64,000 bases of DNA from Scalesia atractyloides (lineage: Eukaryota > Streptophyta > Magnoliopsida > Asterales > Asteraceae): NCBI GenBank assembly GCA_947069175.1, contig CAMTDV010000023.1, forward strand, positions 88,257,563 through 88,321,562, read 5' to 3'. Below the pieces are notes generated by a model. The model did no database searches. It had not been told where the DNA came from and saw only the letters and a program-made list of their open reading frames with translations. A program made the position numbers and the translations under genes. Of this stretch, positions 1 through 10,919 are shown one piece after another (position 1 is the first letter of the stretch; every line of letters begins with the position of its first letter).

Positions 1-621
1 TGCGTTTACCTGATGTTATAACTAAATATCATTGTTTTGAAGTGGCCTTTGTGGAAGTTGCTGGTGTGTGTTCCTTAGTGCTAGGTTGCGCACTGTGGTC
101 ACAAGGAGCACTGAGCTCAGCAATAGATATTGTAACATCTGTTGCTTGGTTTTCTAAAATTTTTACCTTTGGTCATCATGCAGTTGAATGTTTCTTTTGA
201 AAGACTTTTTATTTGTAGAGCTTCATCCTATGCAAAAATGTCAGGGCATAATTTATGTTCAGAGACTAAGTCCCTTTGAGAAAACCTTTTGGTGAAGTAA
301 TGAACGATTTGTTTTGCCAAAGGTCTGTTTGGAACCCTCTATTTGTTACCAATAGTCGTTTGGATGTATAAAACAGTGGTTGACATATCTGTTTGACTTT
401 TAGTCAACAAATGGATGGAAACCCATTTTTGAAATCTTCATTGGGTTAAAAACAAATTTTTGAATGGAAACAGTGGATGGTTTTGAAAAACATTGGTTTT
501 GTTTGGCTTTTGTAGTTAAACAGTGGGTAGTGTATTAGTGGTACTTTGTTGAAAATAGTGGTTGACAAAAGACAAACATAATTTTGAACCATTGAAACAG
601 ATGTTTCATTGCTTTGAACAA
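1..621. other. Unassigned AT-rich sequence, possible Copia 3' flank
   Basis: No convincing ORF or domain was seen on either strand. The stretch lies downstream, in minus orientation, of the triplicated Copia RNase H segment, so it may be the 3' non-coding end of that element. I found no clear LTR boundary or polypurine tract. Short T-rich phrases recur without a fixed period. Confidence 0.4.
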
Positions 622-2768
622 AGTTTTTGTTTTTAGGATTTTATCAAACTTTTCATGATTATAAAACAAAATTTTGATTTTCAAAACAACATTTTAATGT
701 TTTTATTTAAGAAGATTAAAAATTTTCTTTTAGTATCTATTGTGAACGTATCGGCGAATTGATCTTCAGTAGGAACATAGAAGTGAGATCAGTCCCTTTT
801 CGTAACAATCTTTTACAAAGTGATTACGAATATCAATGTGCTTTGTTTTTTTAATGTGACACTGGGTTCTTGATAATGTTTTCAACTGCTTAACTGTCCA
901 GTTTTAGTGGTGCCTTTATAGTAGGTATACCAAAATCAAGCAATTGATGTTGAAGCCATAGGAGTTGTCTAGTGCAACTTGCAGTAGCTATGCTGCTTTT
1001 GCTGTAGAATTAGAGACTGTTGCTTGCTTTACTTTTTTTCCTTTGCCATGAAACCAAGGAATTGCCTAGGAATCGGAAACCTCCTGATGTGTACTTGTTA
1101 TTTGGCATCCAACAAAATCACAATCTAAATAACCTAAAAGCTCAATATTTCCATTAGCTGGATACCATATACAAGTGTGGGAGCACCTTTGAGGTATCTA
1201 AATATCCTTTTTACTCCTACGAAATTTGACTCTCTGGGGATGGTTAATTTCTTGCACAAACACAACGTGATGTTAGGCATTGATGCAGTTAAGTACATCA
1301 ACGACCAATCATACATATGTAAAGTGTCTGTTTTTGTTTTTTATGATTTTCATCAAACTTAATTTTTGTAACAACATTTTAATGTTATTATTTGAAAAGA
1401 TTGAAAATTTCTTTAAGTCTCTATTGTGAACAAATCTGCGAATTGATCTTCAGTAGAAACATGAGAAAGTGAGATTAGCCCCTTTTCGTAACAATCTCTA
1501 ACAAAATGATGACGAATGTCAATGTGCTTTGTTTTTTAATGTGACATTGGACTTTTGATAATGTTTTCAACTGCTTAACTTCCAGTTTTAGTGGTGCCTT
1601 TATAGTAGGTATACCAAAATCAAGCAATTGGTTTTGAAGCCATAGGAGTTGTGTAGTGCAACTTGAAGTAGCTATGCTGCTTCTGCTAGTAGAATTAGAG
1701 ACTGTTGCTTCTGCTGTAGAATTAGAAACTGTTCTTGCTTTTTTTTGCTTTGCCATGAAACCAAGGAATTGCCTAGGAATCGAAAACCTCCTGATGTGTA
1801 CTATCCTTATTGTTTGGCATCCAAAATCACTATCTAAATAACCTGAAAGCTCAATATTTCCATTAGCTGGATACCATATACCAAATGTGGGAGCACCTTT
1901 GAGGCATCTGAATATCCTTTTTACTGCTACTAAATTTGACTTTCTGGGGATGCTTAATATCTTGCACAAACACAAGTTGCAAACATGATGTTAGGCATTG
2001 ATGCAGTTAAGTACATCAACGACCAAATCATACATATGTAAAGTGTCTGCTTTTGTTTTTTTATGATTTTTATCAAACTTTTCATGATTTTAAAACAAAA
2101 TTTTGATTTTCGAAAGAACATTTTAATGTTTTTATTTAAGAAGATTGAAAATTTCTTTTAGTCTCTATTGTGAACACATCTGCAAATTGATCTTTAGTAG
2201 GAACATGAGAAAGTGAGATCAGTCCCTTTTCATAACAATGTCTAACAAAGTGATGACGAATGTCAATATGCTTTGTTTTTTAATGTTACACTGGGTTCTT
2301 GATAATGTTTTCAACTGCTTGATTGTCCAACTTTGGTGGTGTCTTTATAGTAGTTATACCAAAATCAAGCAATTGTTTTGAAGCCATAGGAGTTGAATAG
2401 TGCAACTTGCAGCAGCTATGATGCTTCTGCTATGAAGTTAGAGACCGTTGTTTGCTTTTTTTGCTTTGCCATGAGACCAAGGAATTACCTAGGAGTTTGT
2501 AACCTCCTGGTGTGGACTTCCTTGTTGTTTGGCATCCAACAAAATCACTATCTAAATAACATAAAAGCTCAATATTTCCATTAGTTGGATACCATATACC
2601 AAGTGTTGGAGCACCTTTGAGGTATCTGAATATCCTTTTTACTGCTACTAAATTTGACTTTATGGGGGATGCTTGATATTTTGCACAAACACAAGTTGCA
2701 AACAGGATGTTAGGCATTGATGCAGTTAAGTACATCAAAGATCCAATCATACATTTGTAAAGTGTCTG
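622..2768 (-). repeat. Tandem triplication of a Copia RNase H segment
   Basis: Three head-to-tail units of about 709, 719 and 719 bp (622-1330, 1331-2049, 2050-2768). Each contains, on the minus strand, the end of a Ty1/copia polyprotein: a tract like TASMPN, then an RIFRYLKGAPT tract, the YLDSDF tract of RNase H and an SWQSKK-like end. Matching landmarks fall at 921, 1604 and 2345 and at 1253, 1965 and 2684. Only the rightmost unit runs on into reverse transcriptase. The other two break at the same place, just after an 'aaagtgtctg' phrase, so unequal exchange or local duplication after insertion is likely. Units 1 and 2 carry more frameshifts than unit 3. Confidence 0.85.
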
Positions 2769-3823
2769 ATCTATTAAGTCATCTTTCTCATCAGATATGT
2801 ATAGTTTGCTTGTACTTATGGGAGTGCTACATGGTTTACAGTCATTCATAACAAATTTTTTAAGAGTGTTTTAACATATTTATTTTGATAGAGGAAAGTT
2901 TCATTTTCAAGTTATTGTACTTGAAGGCCAAGAAAACATTGTAACCCTCCCATGGCACTTATTCCAAATTGAGTTATTCCAAATTGAGTTGTCAAAAATT
3001 TATAAATTCTTCACACATTTTATCATATGTAGAACCAAAAATGATATCATCCACATAGACTTGTACTATTAATAAGTCTTTCGCTTTCCATTTTAGAAAT
3101 AGAGTTTTATCAATTTTACCTCTTTTGAACTCATTGGATAAGAGAAAGTGGATAATCTATCATACCTGACTCTTATGCTTGTTTTAGTCCACACAAAGCT
3201 ATGTTTAGCTTGTAGACATAATCATGACAGAATGTGTCTTCAAATCCTGGTGTTTGACACACATAGACCTCTTCTTGGATCTTTCCATAGAGAAAAGCAC
3301 CTTTATATCCATCTGACACACCTTTATGTTGTGGTTAACAACAAAGGCCAAGAAAAGTCTTATTGCCTCAAATCTTGCTACAGGAGCAAAGGTTTATAAT
3401 CTATTCCTTCTTCTTGTCTGTAACCTTAAACCACAAGCGTGACTTTGTTTTTGATAACAATGCCTCTTTTATTAGTTTTGTTTATAAAGACCCATTTTGT
3501 ACGAATTGGACATGTATCCTTTGGTAATTGAACACGTTCCCATACTTTTGTCTTTTAAACTGAAAGAGCTCTTCTTGCATGGATTCTACCCAACTGTTGT
3601 CTTTTAATGACTCTTGGTATTTGGTAGGTTGGATCAGTAGAAAACTAACAAATAGACAGACATTTGAGGTTTGGCTTCTTGTGAGCACTCCTACATTGAC
3701 GTCTCCTATAACTTGTTCTGGTGGATGATATCTGAGGAACACAATGTTCCCAGTGTATAGAATGATAAAATTTTGTGGTGAAGGACATAATTGGGTATTT
3801 TCTAGTGAAACCTCTTTAGCCAT
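2430..3823 (-). pseudogene. Copia reverse transcriptase/RNase H, degenerate
   Basis: The minus strand encodes a broken Ty1/copia RT-RNase H module. The N-terminal part (3823-3482) has a GDVNVGVLTRSQ tract and a YQESLKDNSWVESMQEE tract, which mark the start of plant Copia RT. The catalytic VQVYVDDIIF tract is readable near 3035-3070. RNase H (2849-2430) shows MIGSLMYLTASMPN, VKRIFRYLKGAPTLG and YLDSDFVGCQT. Frame changes between 2850 and 3480 prevent one ORF. This pol once copied element RNA into DNA in cytoplasmic particles; it cannot make a working enzyme now. It continues upstream, to the right, into an integrase C-terminal fragment. Confidence 0.85.
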
Positions 3824-3839
3824 TTTGTTATGGACAACA

Positions 3840-4402
3840 GTGGTTTAGAATGGTTATGGTGGAATTGGTCCTAGTGGGGAATTTGTTGTGGAGTATAGGT
3901 CAATGGTTTGACCACATGCATAATTAGTGGTTTGATGTTGACTTGGTCAAGAGTGGTTCCAGTTGTTGTGGACTGTCTGTTATTCTGTGCAGATGAACTT
4001 TGTGATCAGAAGAGACTTTGTATTGAAATGGCATTTCAATGTCAAATTTATAATCATGTTGTGCTGCTTTTGGTTTACCTACATCAACATCAACCTTTGC
4101 AATAACTTTATCAAATTTGAATTTATCAACATTAAAAAGTTTTGCTGGATTCTTAGGGAATTTCAAGGAAGAAAGTTCATTGAAGTTTTCATTCGAAGTT
4201 TCTTCTATAGTCACGGTCCTTGTGTTGAACACCTTATAGGCCTTGGCTGTAGAAGAATATCCCAAGAAATATCCACAGTGAACTTTGGCTGCAAATTTTG
4301 AAATAGAATCTTTTATATTCAAAATAAAGCATGGACAGCCAAAGATTTTAAATAAAATGAGATTAATGGTTTGATTTTGAACAAAATCTCATAGGTAGTC
4401 TT
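3840..4402 (-). pseudogene. Copia integrase C-terminal fragment
   Basis: On the minus strand a TYEILFKIKPLISF tract (4400-4340) runs, after one frameshift, into NIKDSISKFAAKVHCGYFLGYS and KAYKVFNTRT, the C-terminal tail of Copia integrase that leads into RT. The match stops abruptly at about 4403, where Athila-like sequence begins. The preceding integrase residues (a VNTAC tract) reappear 7 kb away at 11,461, so this is the downstream half of a Copia element split by a nested insertion. Confidence 0.75.
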
Positions 4403-4518
4403 TTGGAGCATCGGGGCAGAAAACGGGTCATCCGGGATCGCGAAATGGAAAAACAGGAAACCAAGAGTTAGAGAGGTTGTCGGCGATGCCCCCTGGACCG
4501 TCGGCGACACCCCTCAGA
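4403..4518 (+). repeat. Inverted copy of an LTR U3 fragment
   Basis: This 116-bp segment is a close reverse complement of 5646-5763 inside the neighbouring LTR, including the 'gtcggcga' motifs and the 'gatcgcgaaa' tract. It lies directly beside a primer-binding site and forms the left end of the nested Athila-like block. An autointegration or strand-switch event would give this arrangement. Confidence 0.75.
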
Positions 4519-4522
4519 TAGG

Positions 4523-4539
4523 CCCCGGCAACAGCGCCA
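4523..4539 (-). promoter_or_regulatory. Primer-binding site, tRNA-Asp type
   Basis: On the minus strand the sequence reads TGGCGCTGTTGCCGGGG, the primer site used by Athila/Tat Gypsy elements and complementary to the tRNA-Asp 3' end. It lies 5 bp from the end of the LTR at 4545-5900, as expected in that orientation. Confidence 0.85.
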
Positions 4540-4544
4540 AAATT

Positions 4545-5900
4545 TGATCGGAGTGTCGCGCCTCGATCAAAGATAAACTTTATAGTCCCAAATTACCCTT
4601 AATAATGTGTTAGTGGTAGTAAGGGGTCGAACCACGAAGAGTTTGTGGTTTGCGTGCGGACAAGATTGATTTTTAACGAATTGTCACGAATTATGAAGCT
4701 TGCTAATATTTTGATTAATTTTGTGTGTTTGAAAGAGATGTCGGAATGCTCCGACCAATTTGGTTTTTATACTTAACTACTAAAAACTTAAATACGTGCA
4801 CAAAAACTTAATTAATTGATTAAACAATGATTTGAAAACAAGGTTCACACCCGGTTCGGTAATGTAAATCCTAGGATTCCTACACGTTTTAAGTTCAATT
4901 CATTTGTGACAATGACCAACAAATTTAGTGTTACGTGATTTAGATGCCAAAAGCTATCAACGTTATGAACAACAGACTACAATGCAGTTTGTTATAACAA
5001 ACAAGTAAACTCGAACCTAGACAAGGCATAGTTGCACATAAACATTTCACAAAGTCAAATTTAATCTTCATTCGAAAATTCATGAATTCAATACAAATGC
5101 AAGTCAATTAACATAGGTTTCAAAATCAAAGCACAAATTGTCACAAATCAATACTCAAAACAATGTCAAACCCTAGAACTTACAAAACCTACCGGGGTGA
5201 AACCCAAGGAAATTAGCCGCTCATGGTGAGCGGGACTTGATCATCGAGTGATGAAAGCTTGAACATTGGCATCTTGAGCTTGGTGATGATGATGGATGAT
5301 GATTAGGATTTAGGTGTGATGGTGAGAATGAACAAATTGAAGGATGGATGAAGATGATGATGGTAATGGATTAGGGTTAGGAATGATGAGGATGATGGAT
5401 TGGATGATTGGCGTGGATTGGTGGTGCACAAGATGAAGCTTGGATGATTCTTGGCTCCAAGAAAAAGTTCAAAACTCTCCAAAATCGTAACCCCCTTTGA
5501 AAAACCCAAAACACAAGCTATAATCCGTCCAAAATTGAATTTCAGCGACAAGGGTTTAGGAGGGGCGTCGGCGACGACCCCTGGATCTTCTGGTTTTCCT
5601 CCGGCGCTCTAACCTACTGCCTACAACCAATTTTTGCCGACGGGACTATCTGAGGGGTGTCGCCGACGGTCCAGGGGGTGTCGCCGACGGCCTCTCTAAC
5701 TCTTGGTTTCCTGTTTTTCCCTTTCGCGATCCCGGATGACCCATTTTCCGCCCTGATGCTCCGAAACACTCCCGAATAGCTCCTTAAACTCCGTAAACCT
5801 GTAAAACACAAATCCAATAAAAAGTAGGCTATTCGAAACTAAAAGTTACGTAAAACATTAACTTAAGCTTGATAATAACATCGGTTTTCGACACGCATCA
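4545..5900 (-). mobile_element. Athila-like Gypsy LTR, minus orientation
   Basis: A 1,356-bp segment whose minus strand begins TGATGCG and ends CCGATCA, giving TGAT/ATCA terminal inverted repeats. A tRNA-Asp PBS flanks it on the left and a polypurine tract (CAAGTGTGGGGATG on minus, 5901-5914) on the right. Having both flanks on one LTR means it joins the 3' end of one internal region to the 5' start of another, as in tandem elements sharing an LTR or a one-LTR circle. It contains repeated GTCGCCGAC/GTCGGCGAC motifs at about 5563-5690. No coding potential is evident. Confidence 0.75.
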
Positions 5901-5945
5901 CATCCCCACACTTGTCTTTTGCTTGCCCTTAAGCAAATCTGTTTT
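5901..5945 (-). promoter_or_regulatory. Polypurine tract and hairpin before the LTR
   Basis: On the minus strand GTGTGGGGATG directly precedes the LTR start TGATGCG, the usual second-strand priming arrangement of Gypsy elements. Just upstream, a TTGCTT-AAGGGC-AAGCAA hairpin (about 5920-5937) is present, common next to the tract in Athila-like elements. Confidence 0.7.
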
Positions 5946-7719
5946 TCACTTTCACGTGGGTCAAATGAGGAACACATTCCCCATTCTTGAGACATAAGCT
6001 AAGGTCTAATGGCATACTTGGTTCATAATTTTTTTACCATTTTCAAAATATTTAACGTTAATATGATTAACACATAAAAATGGTTATCCAAGATTAACCG
6101 CCCTTGAAACTCAGAAATCATACACATCCCTCACAATGTTCTCTCCACTCGGTTTAAAAATTGGCTAATGAATGATGCGTTAGCACTTTGATATAATCGC
6201 TCAAACCGATTAGAACACGTACCGGCATAGGCTTGAAACTCAATCATTCTCCACCACCGAACACAAATACTAAGCACAAGTCAAAAGGTCTTGAATGGTT
6301 TGTAACGGGGCTAGGCTAAAGGTATGGAATAAGATATTTTTTAAAGTGGATAAGGTGATGAAAACTCGATTTTTATTACAAAAACTACTACTATAACACA
6401 ACCAACTACGAATCAATAAGCTAAGAGGCAAAAACTTTCGCCTTTTAATCAACAAACTATCAATACATATACTTTTCTTTTCTTTTATGAACTATATTAT
6501 GTTTTTTTCCAACTAATCCTAAAATTAAGTTTTCATTACACGGGTTAAAATAGAAGGCTCAATGGTTAAAGGCTAAATGGGTTGGTCAAACGAAAGGTTT
6601 AGGCTCAAGATTGGCGACTAAGGAATTGATTTCGGGTAAGGATATATAAATGGTGTAAAATGCAAAAAGGTTTACCTAATGCCTTAATCATTCTTGTACT
6701 CATATTCGGTCTATGGTCTCAAACGCATCGAAAATTGCAAGTTCTACAATACGCGACTAATGGTCCACTCAACCAAAGAAATTATGCATATATGATATGT
6801 AAAAGTGGCTCAAAATCTCACATGTAAAGGGTACGGTATGCGATATGTACAAGATGCAAGTTTCTTAGGCAGATTATTCCCAAATAACCACCCGCTAAAT
6901 ACCCGTCATGCTATAAATTTGAACTTGACCATGACAAAAGACCACATGGGTTGTGTCATCCCTCATTGACTTAGTTACTTTGCTTTTTAGACCGCTTCAA
7001 ACAAAGACATTTTGAAAAAAAATTTAAATTTTCCCCATCCCCACACTTGAGGTCAACATTGTCCTTAATGTGTAGTGTTTAAATGAATGGGTCAAAATTG
7101 AAAAACTTTTCTCCCCATCCCCACACTTGAGGTCAACATTGTCCTCAATGTGTAAGAATAAGCTATTTAAAACACACAAGGGATGTGACACGGCTAACAT
7201 TCCCAAAATTTCACCCCGACAAGAAGATACAAAAATACATTCTACTTATTAAAAAAATAAGAATCACAGCTAAAGGAAACGTATGCACCTGGTTTTTGCT
7301 CATTCTTCGTGTGCTCTTCATTTTTCAACAAAAATGGTCGTCTCACGAACATAGTTTACATACAAATCTCAACCTTCTTGTAGAAGGAAGCTTCTCACAA
7401 CCATTAAAATTTGTTAGTTACTTAGGTCTACCACTTTTACCAAAATAAATTACCAAGTCATATTTTTATTCAGCTTTGATTTTCTATGGAAAAAGATTAC
7501 TACAACAACAGACTAAATTCACTTTCGTAGGAATCACGGTTGCATTTAGCGCATGCAACAAGCCCTTTAAACCTCCTGATAGCTCGGGAGGACGAGTAGG
7601 TTTCATGAGGGTTATCTAGGGAACACACCCACAAAGTTCATTTAACTACTAACAAGAAACGAAACACAAAATGAAAATTACACAAAAAGTATACAACAAC
7701 AAAAGAAACATACCGGTGA
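5946..7719 (-). mobile_element. Athila-like internal 3' non-coding region
   Basis: About 1.8 kb without a convincing ORF, lying between the extra ORF (7720-9633) and the LTR. It holds a direct repeat of about 45 bp at an 80-bp offset (starting 7033 and 7113), each with a polypurine-like GTGTGGGGATGGGG on the minus strand. The rest is AT-rich and otherwise unremarkable. Confidence 0.6.
7033..7157 (-). repeat. Direct repeat with duplicated polypurine-like tract
   Basis: Two near-identical copies (7033-7073 and 7113-7153) of a segment starting 'ccccatccccacacttgagg'. They differ at one base (cctta versus cctca) and are separated by about 40 bp. On the element's sense strand each ends in a G-rich polypurine run. 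Confidence 0.8.
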
Positions 7720-9633
7720 TCATCGCTGGTATCGCTTATTGGGGTCTAGCAGTGGATACGGCTGGTAAGGGTATCCCGTGAGAGCCGACATCATGTCATG
7801 GAAATCATCTAGTGGCCCTCTTTCGCCTTCAGTCGGTGCTTGGAACTGCGGTGGGATAAAACTGGAACCGACGGCTTCGGGCCAATGTGGAGATGGATCC
7901 GAAGGCCCGGATGGAAGAGGAAAGTTCTTGTACGAAGTCCAAGGCGCGTGCTCTTGATATGGACGCCCCGCCTCCGAATCTCTATGGTGGCGCTCTTGGT
8001 CATGCAAGTGTTTGGCGTTATGAACCGCCATATGTTGAGCCACCGCCATAGCATTCCATCAGCAGTCTTCCAACGCGTTGTGCTCAACACGCAACCTATC
8101 CTGCTCCTCCTCCCAAGCTTGCCTTCTAGATAATTCTTTTGCTTGATACAAGTCTTGTCTTTCCATGTAGGCTTGCTGGGAAGCCCACTACTCCCGCTGG
8201 CTCTCCCAATATTCCTGCTCCTTAGCCCGATGAGCAGCCTCTTCGGCCCAATGGGATTGCTGTTGGGCCTCCCAATATTGTTCCCATTGCTGCCTCCTTG
8301 CTCGTATTCCCGGTTCTCCCCAATACAAGCGGAGACGTTATCATAGACGTCTTGTTGCCCCCGATTGTAGTTTGGATACCCGGGTCTACGCCGGTTCGGA
8401 ATAAAGCTAGCCACCCCTGATGAAATCTCTCGATGTGGCCGGGTATACCTTTGCCGGGGTCCCCTCGGACCTTGGGGCTCATCTTCATCTTCTTCGTAAA
8501 TCATCTCCTCCTCTCTCGCAGCTTCCTGAGCTGCACTCGGATCGGTGAATTGGAATCTATGCCCTTGATCATCAGTCATTGTGTATTGATGACCATATAC
8601 TTGCACTAGGATCTTCTAGTGCTGCTTCATCGATGCAAAACAGATTTGATCCACAGGCTTCGAAACCCACAATGATTCGGGTGGCAACCTATTCTGCTGC
8701 ATAATCATAGCACTAATGAGTCATACATAAGGTATCATCTTTCGGGTGTACGACTCACGGGTATCCCAAGTATTGATTATCACCAAATGTCGCCATGATA
8801 ACTTTGGTACTCCAAAAAGTAATGAATGGAGCACCCGGAAATCAGACGCCTTCACTTTCCTCCGATCCCCGAATCGTACCATAACATTCTCAAGAGAGAA
8901 AGGTTGAAGAATCTTCCCTTCAACAGATAATTGACTACGCAACGCTGGCCCACCATCAAAATGGCAACACTGATCCAACCATGCCATGCAATTGATGATC
9001 CAACACGCAACGCCTTCACTTTGTTGTCAAGAAATTGATCGACGTTGTAGTAGTAGTACGTGTCGATCCCCAACGAATCAAACCGTGCAATGCAATTCAT
9101 GGTTTCAAGGGCATAATCATTTGCCCTCTTCCTGTACCTCCCACCAATTGCCACGTGCTCGGTGGGCCATCCCTATTGACAAACCGAAGTGAAGCCAACC
9201 ACTCACAAACAGCGCCCAAATAAACCCTTGGTGTGATGTCTTCACACCAATCTAGAACTCGCTCCCAACCAATCCTTTCGAACATTTGGACGATGCCTAT
9301 CATCCTAAACTCTTTAACATTCAAAGTGCGCTCGGGCACAACCCTTTCCGGGATAGACGTGGTAACCCCGTGTACCATCTTCCACTTCCAAAGTTTGATT
9401 TCAAGTCGTTTATTGTTGAACCTTGATAGTGGCCTTTTCTTATTGTTCTTCCACGGTTCACCCACATTGCTATCCCTAATTCTCTCCCAAACCCAATCCT
9501 GTCTATACAACCGACCATCATCCTCCTCAACCCCGCTTAATTGTTCCCATTTTCTCACTGTAGGACCTGAAGAAGACCCAGCTCCCGAAGATGAGCCTTG
9601 ACCTCAAGTTTTGCTTCTCTTCCGGCTCGCCAT
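7720..9633 (-). pseudogene. Athila-associated extra ORF ('putative plant transposon protein' type), broken
   Basis: A broken minus-strand ORF of about 640 codons. An ATG at 9633 gives MASRKRSKT, then an in-frame stop after nine codons. Downstream frames carry tracts VRKWEQLSGVEEDDGRLYRQ, YLGAVCEWLASLRFVN, ETMNCIARFDSLGIDTYYYY, IINTWDTRESYTRK and a C-terminal part rich in E, R, P and G ending DPNKRYQR. At least three frameshifts separate the pieces (9558-9097, 9154-8852, 8987-8721, 8606-7720). The pattern fits the plant-specific domain often annotated 'putative plant transposon protein' that accompanies Athila-like elements between integrase and the 3' LTR, which is its position here. Its function is unknown. 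The family call comes from memory of the pattern. Confidence 0.6.
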
Positions 9634-10919
9634 ATCTACAAGTCATAATACAAAGAAAACAATTAAACATCGTCTAACTTCAAAAAATCAATTCAATTCA
9701 ACTTCTTAAACATGACATACGATGTTGAACCACAAATTAATTGATTAGACATAACTAGCCGGTGTAAACTTTCAAAAATGGCTTTTTGTTACCACCTAAA
9801 CTTAATTTTTCATGTTCTCATCCTAAATACATAAGACTTTAAACAAGGTTCAACATTGTGTTCATGTTCAAACATGCAACTAACAAGCATAATCTCATTA
9901 CTAACTATGTTGCATGTTCAATCTTACCCAAAATCAACTATCTACTCAAATTCAAGCTAAATATCATACATTAGCATCATATACAACCTACTTTTAAACA
10001 TAAAGTTTAAAATTTCGGAAGAAAATCACAAACCATATGCTAGTCATGCTTCAATTTAAGTAAAAATCATACCTTTAATGTTGTATAAGCGAAAGAACTT
10101 GGAAAAGATGTAATGTAAGCTTAAAGAACACTTTTTTCTCAAAAACCCGAATTTTCAACTTCCCCAATCTTGCAAACAAGCAAAAATTGAAAGAAATCGT
10201 GTTGGGGGGGGGGGTTGTTCTACTTGAAATTCTACACAAAATAGGCTCAAGAATCGTGTGATTTGGGGAGAATTGAAGAAGATATGAAAGATTGAAGTTA
10301 GGTTCTTAAAGGAAGAAGAAGATGATGAGTGAAATTGATGATGGATGTGCAAAGATTTTGGGGGGTTTTAGTGAGATGTTGAGTGGATAAGGTTCACCCG
10401 GGTCGAATTTTGGTTAAAAGAGTGTTCGATTATGTTTAGATGGGTCAAAAATGGGTTTGGTCCGACTTAACACGTTAAAACAAAACCTGCGTCGGCTGAC
10501 GAACCAAGGGCCGTCGCCGACGGTCCTTTGGTCTGTCTCCGACGCCACTCCAATGTTGCCAGTTTTCTCCGATGGCTTAACCTCCTGTGTACGACACATT
10601 TCACCCAATGGACCCATCCAGGCATCGTCGGCGACGACCTGAGGACCCGTCGCCGACGGTTCACCAATTTTTCAATTTTTTTTCACACGCACGTTTACTA
10701 TACCACCCCCCGCCCCGAATAATCATGTATTGTCATCAATACACAAAACAGGTTTAAAAACATACCTTATGTCTTCATGACCCGTTTACGAGATCCGGAC
10801 TTCACACATTAACGAGATTAGTACGAAACGATTAAAATAAACTACAAAAATATTTCGCGCAAACAATAAAATTATACAAAACTCTATAACAATTGTTCTT
10901 GGCCCTTTAATTGACCTAA
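9634..10919. other. Athila-like internal spacer with palindromic motifs
   Basis: No ORF is supported. From 10,490 to 10,670 there are several copies of the GTCGCCGAC/GTCGGCGAC motif also found in the LTR at 4545-5900, so this may include an LTR-like or solo-LTR fragment. A run of G lies at about 10,204-10,213. The remainder is AT-rich. Confidence 0.5.

Noticed and set aside
8143..8346. Leu/Pro-rich plus-strand ORF resembling a membrane protein.
   Set aside because: It is antisense to the Gln/Arg/Gly-rich Athila extra ORF. Antisense of such codons gives Leu/Pro/Ser artificially.
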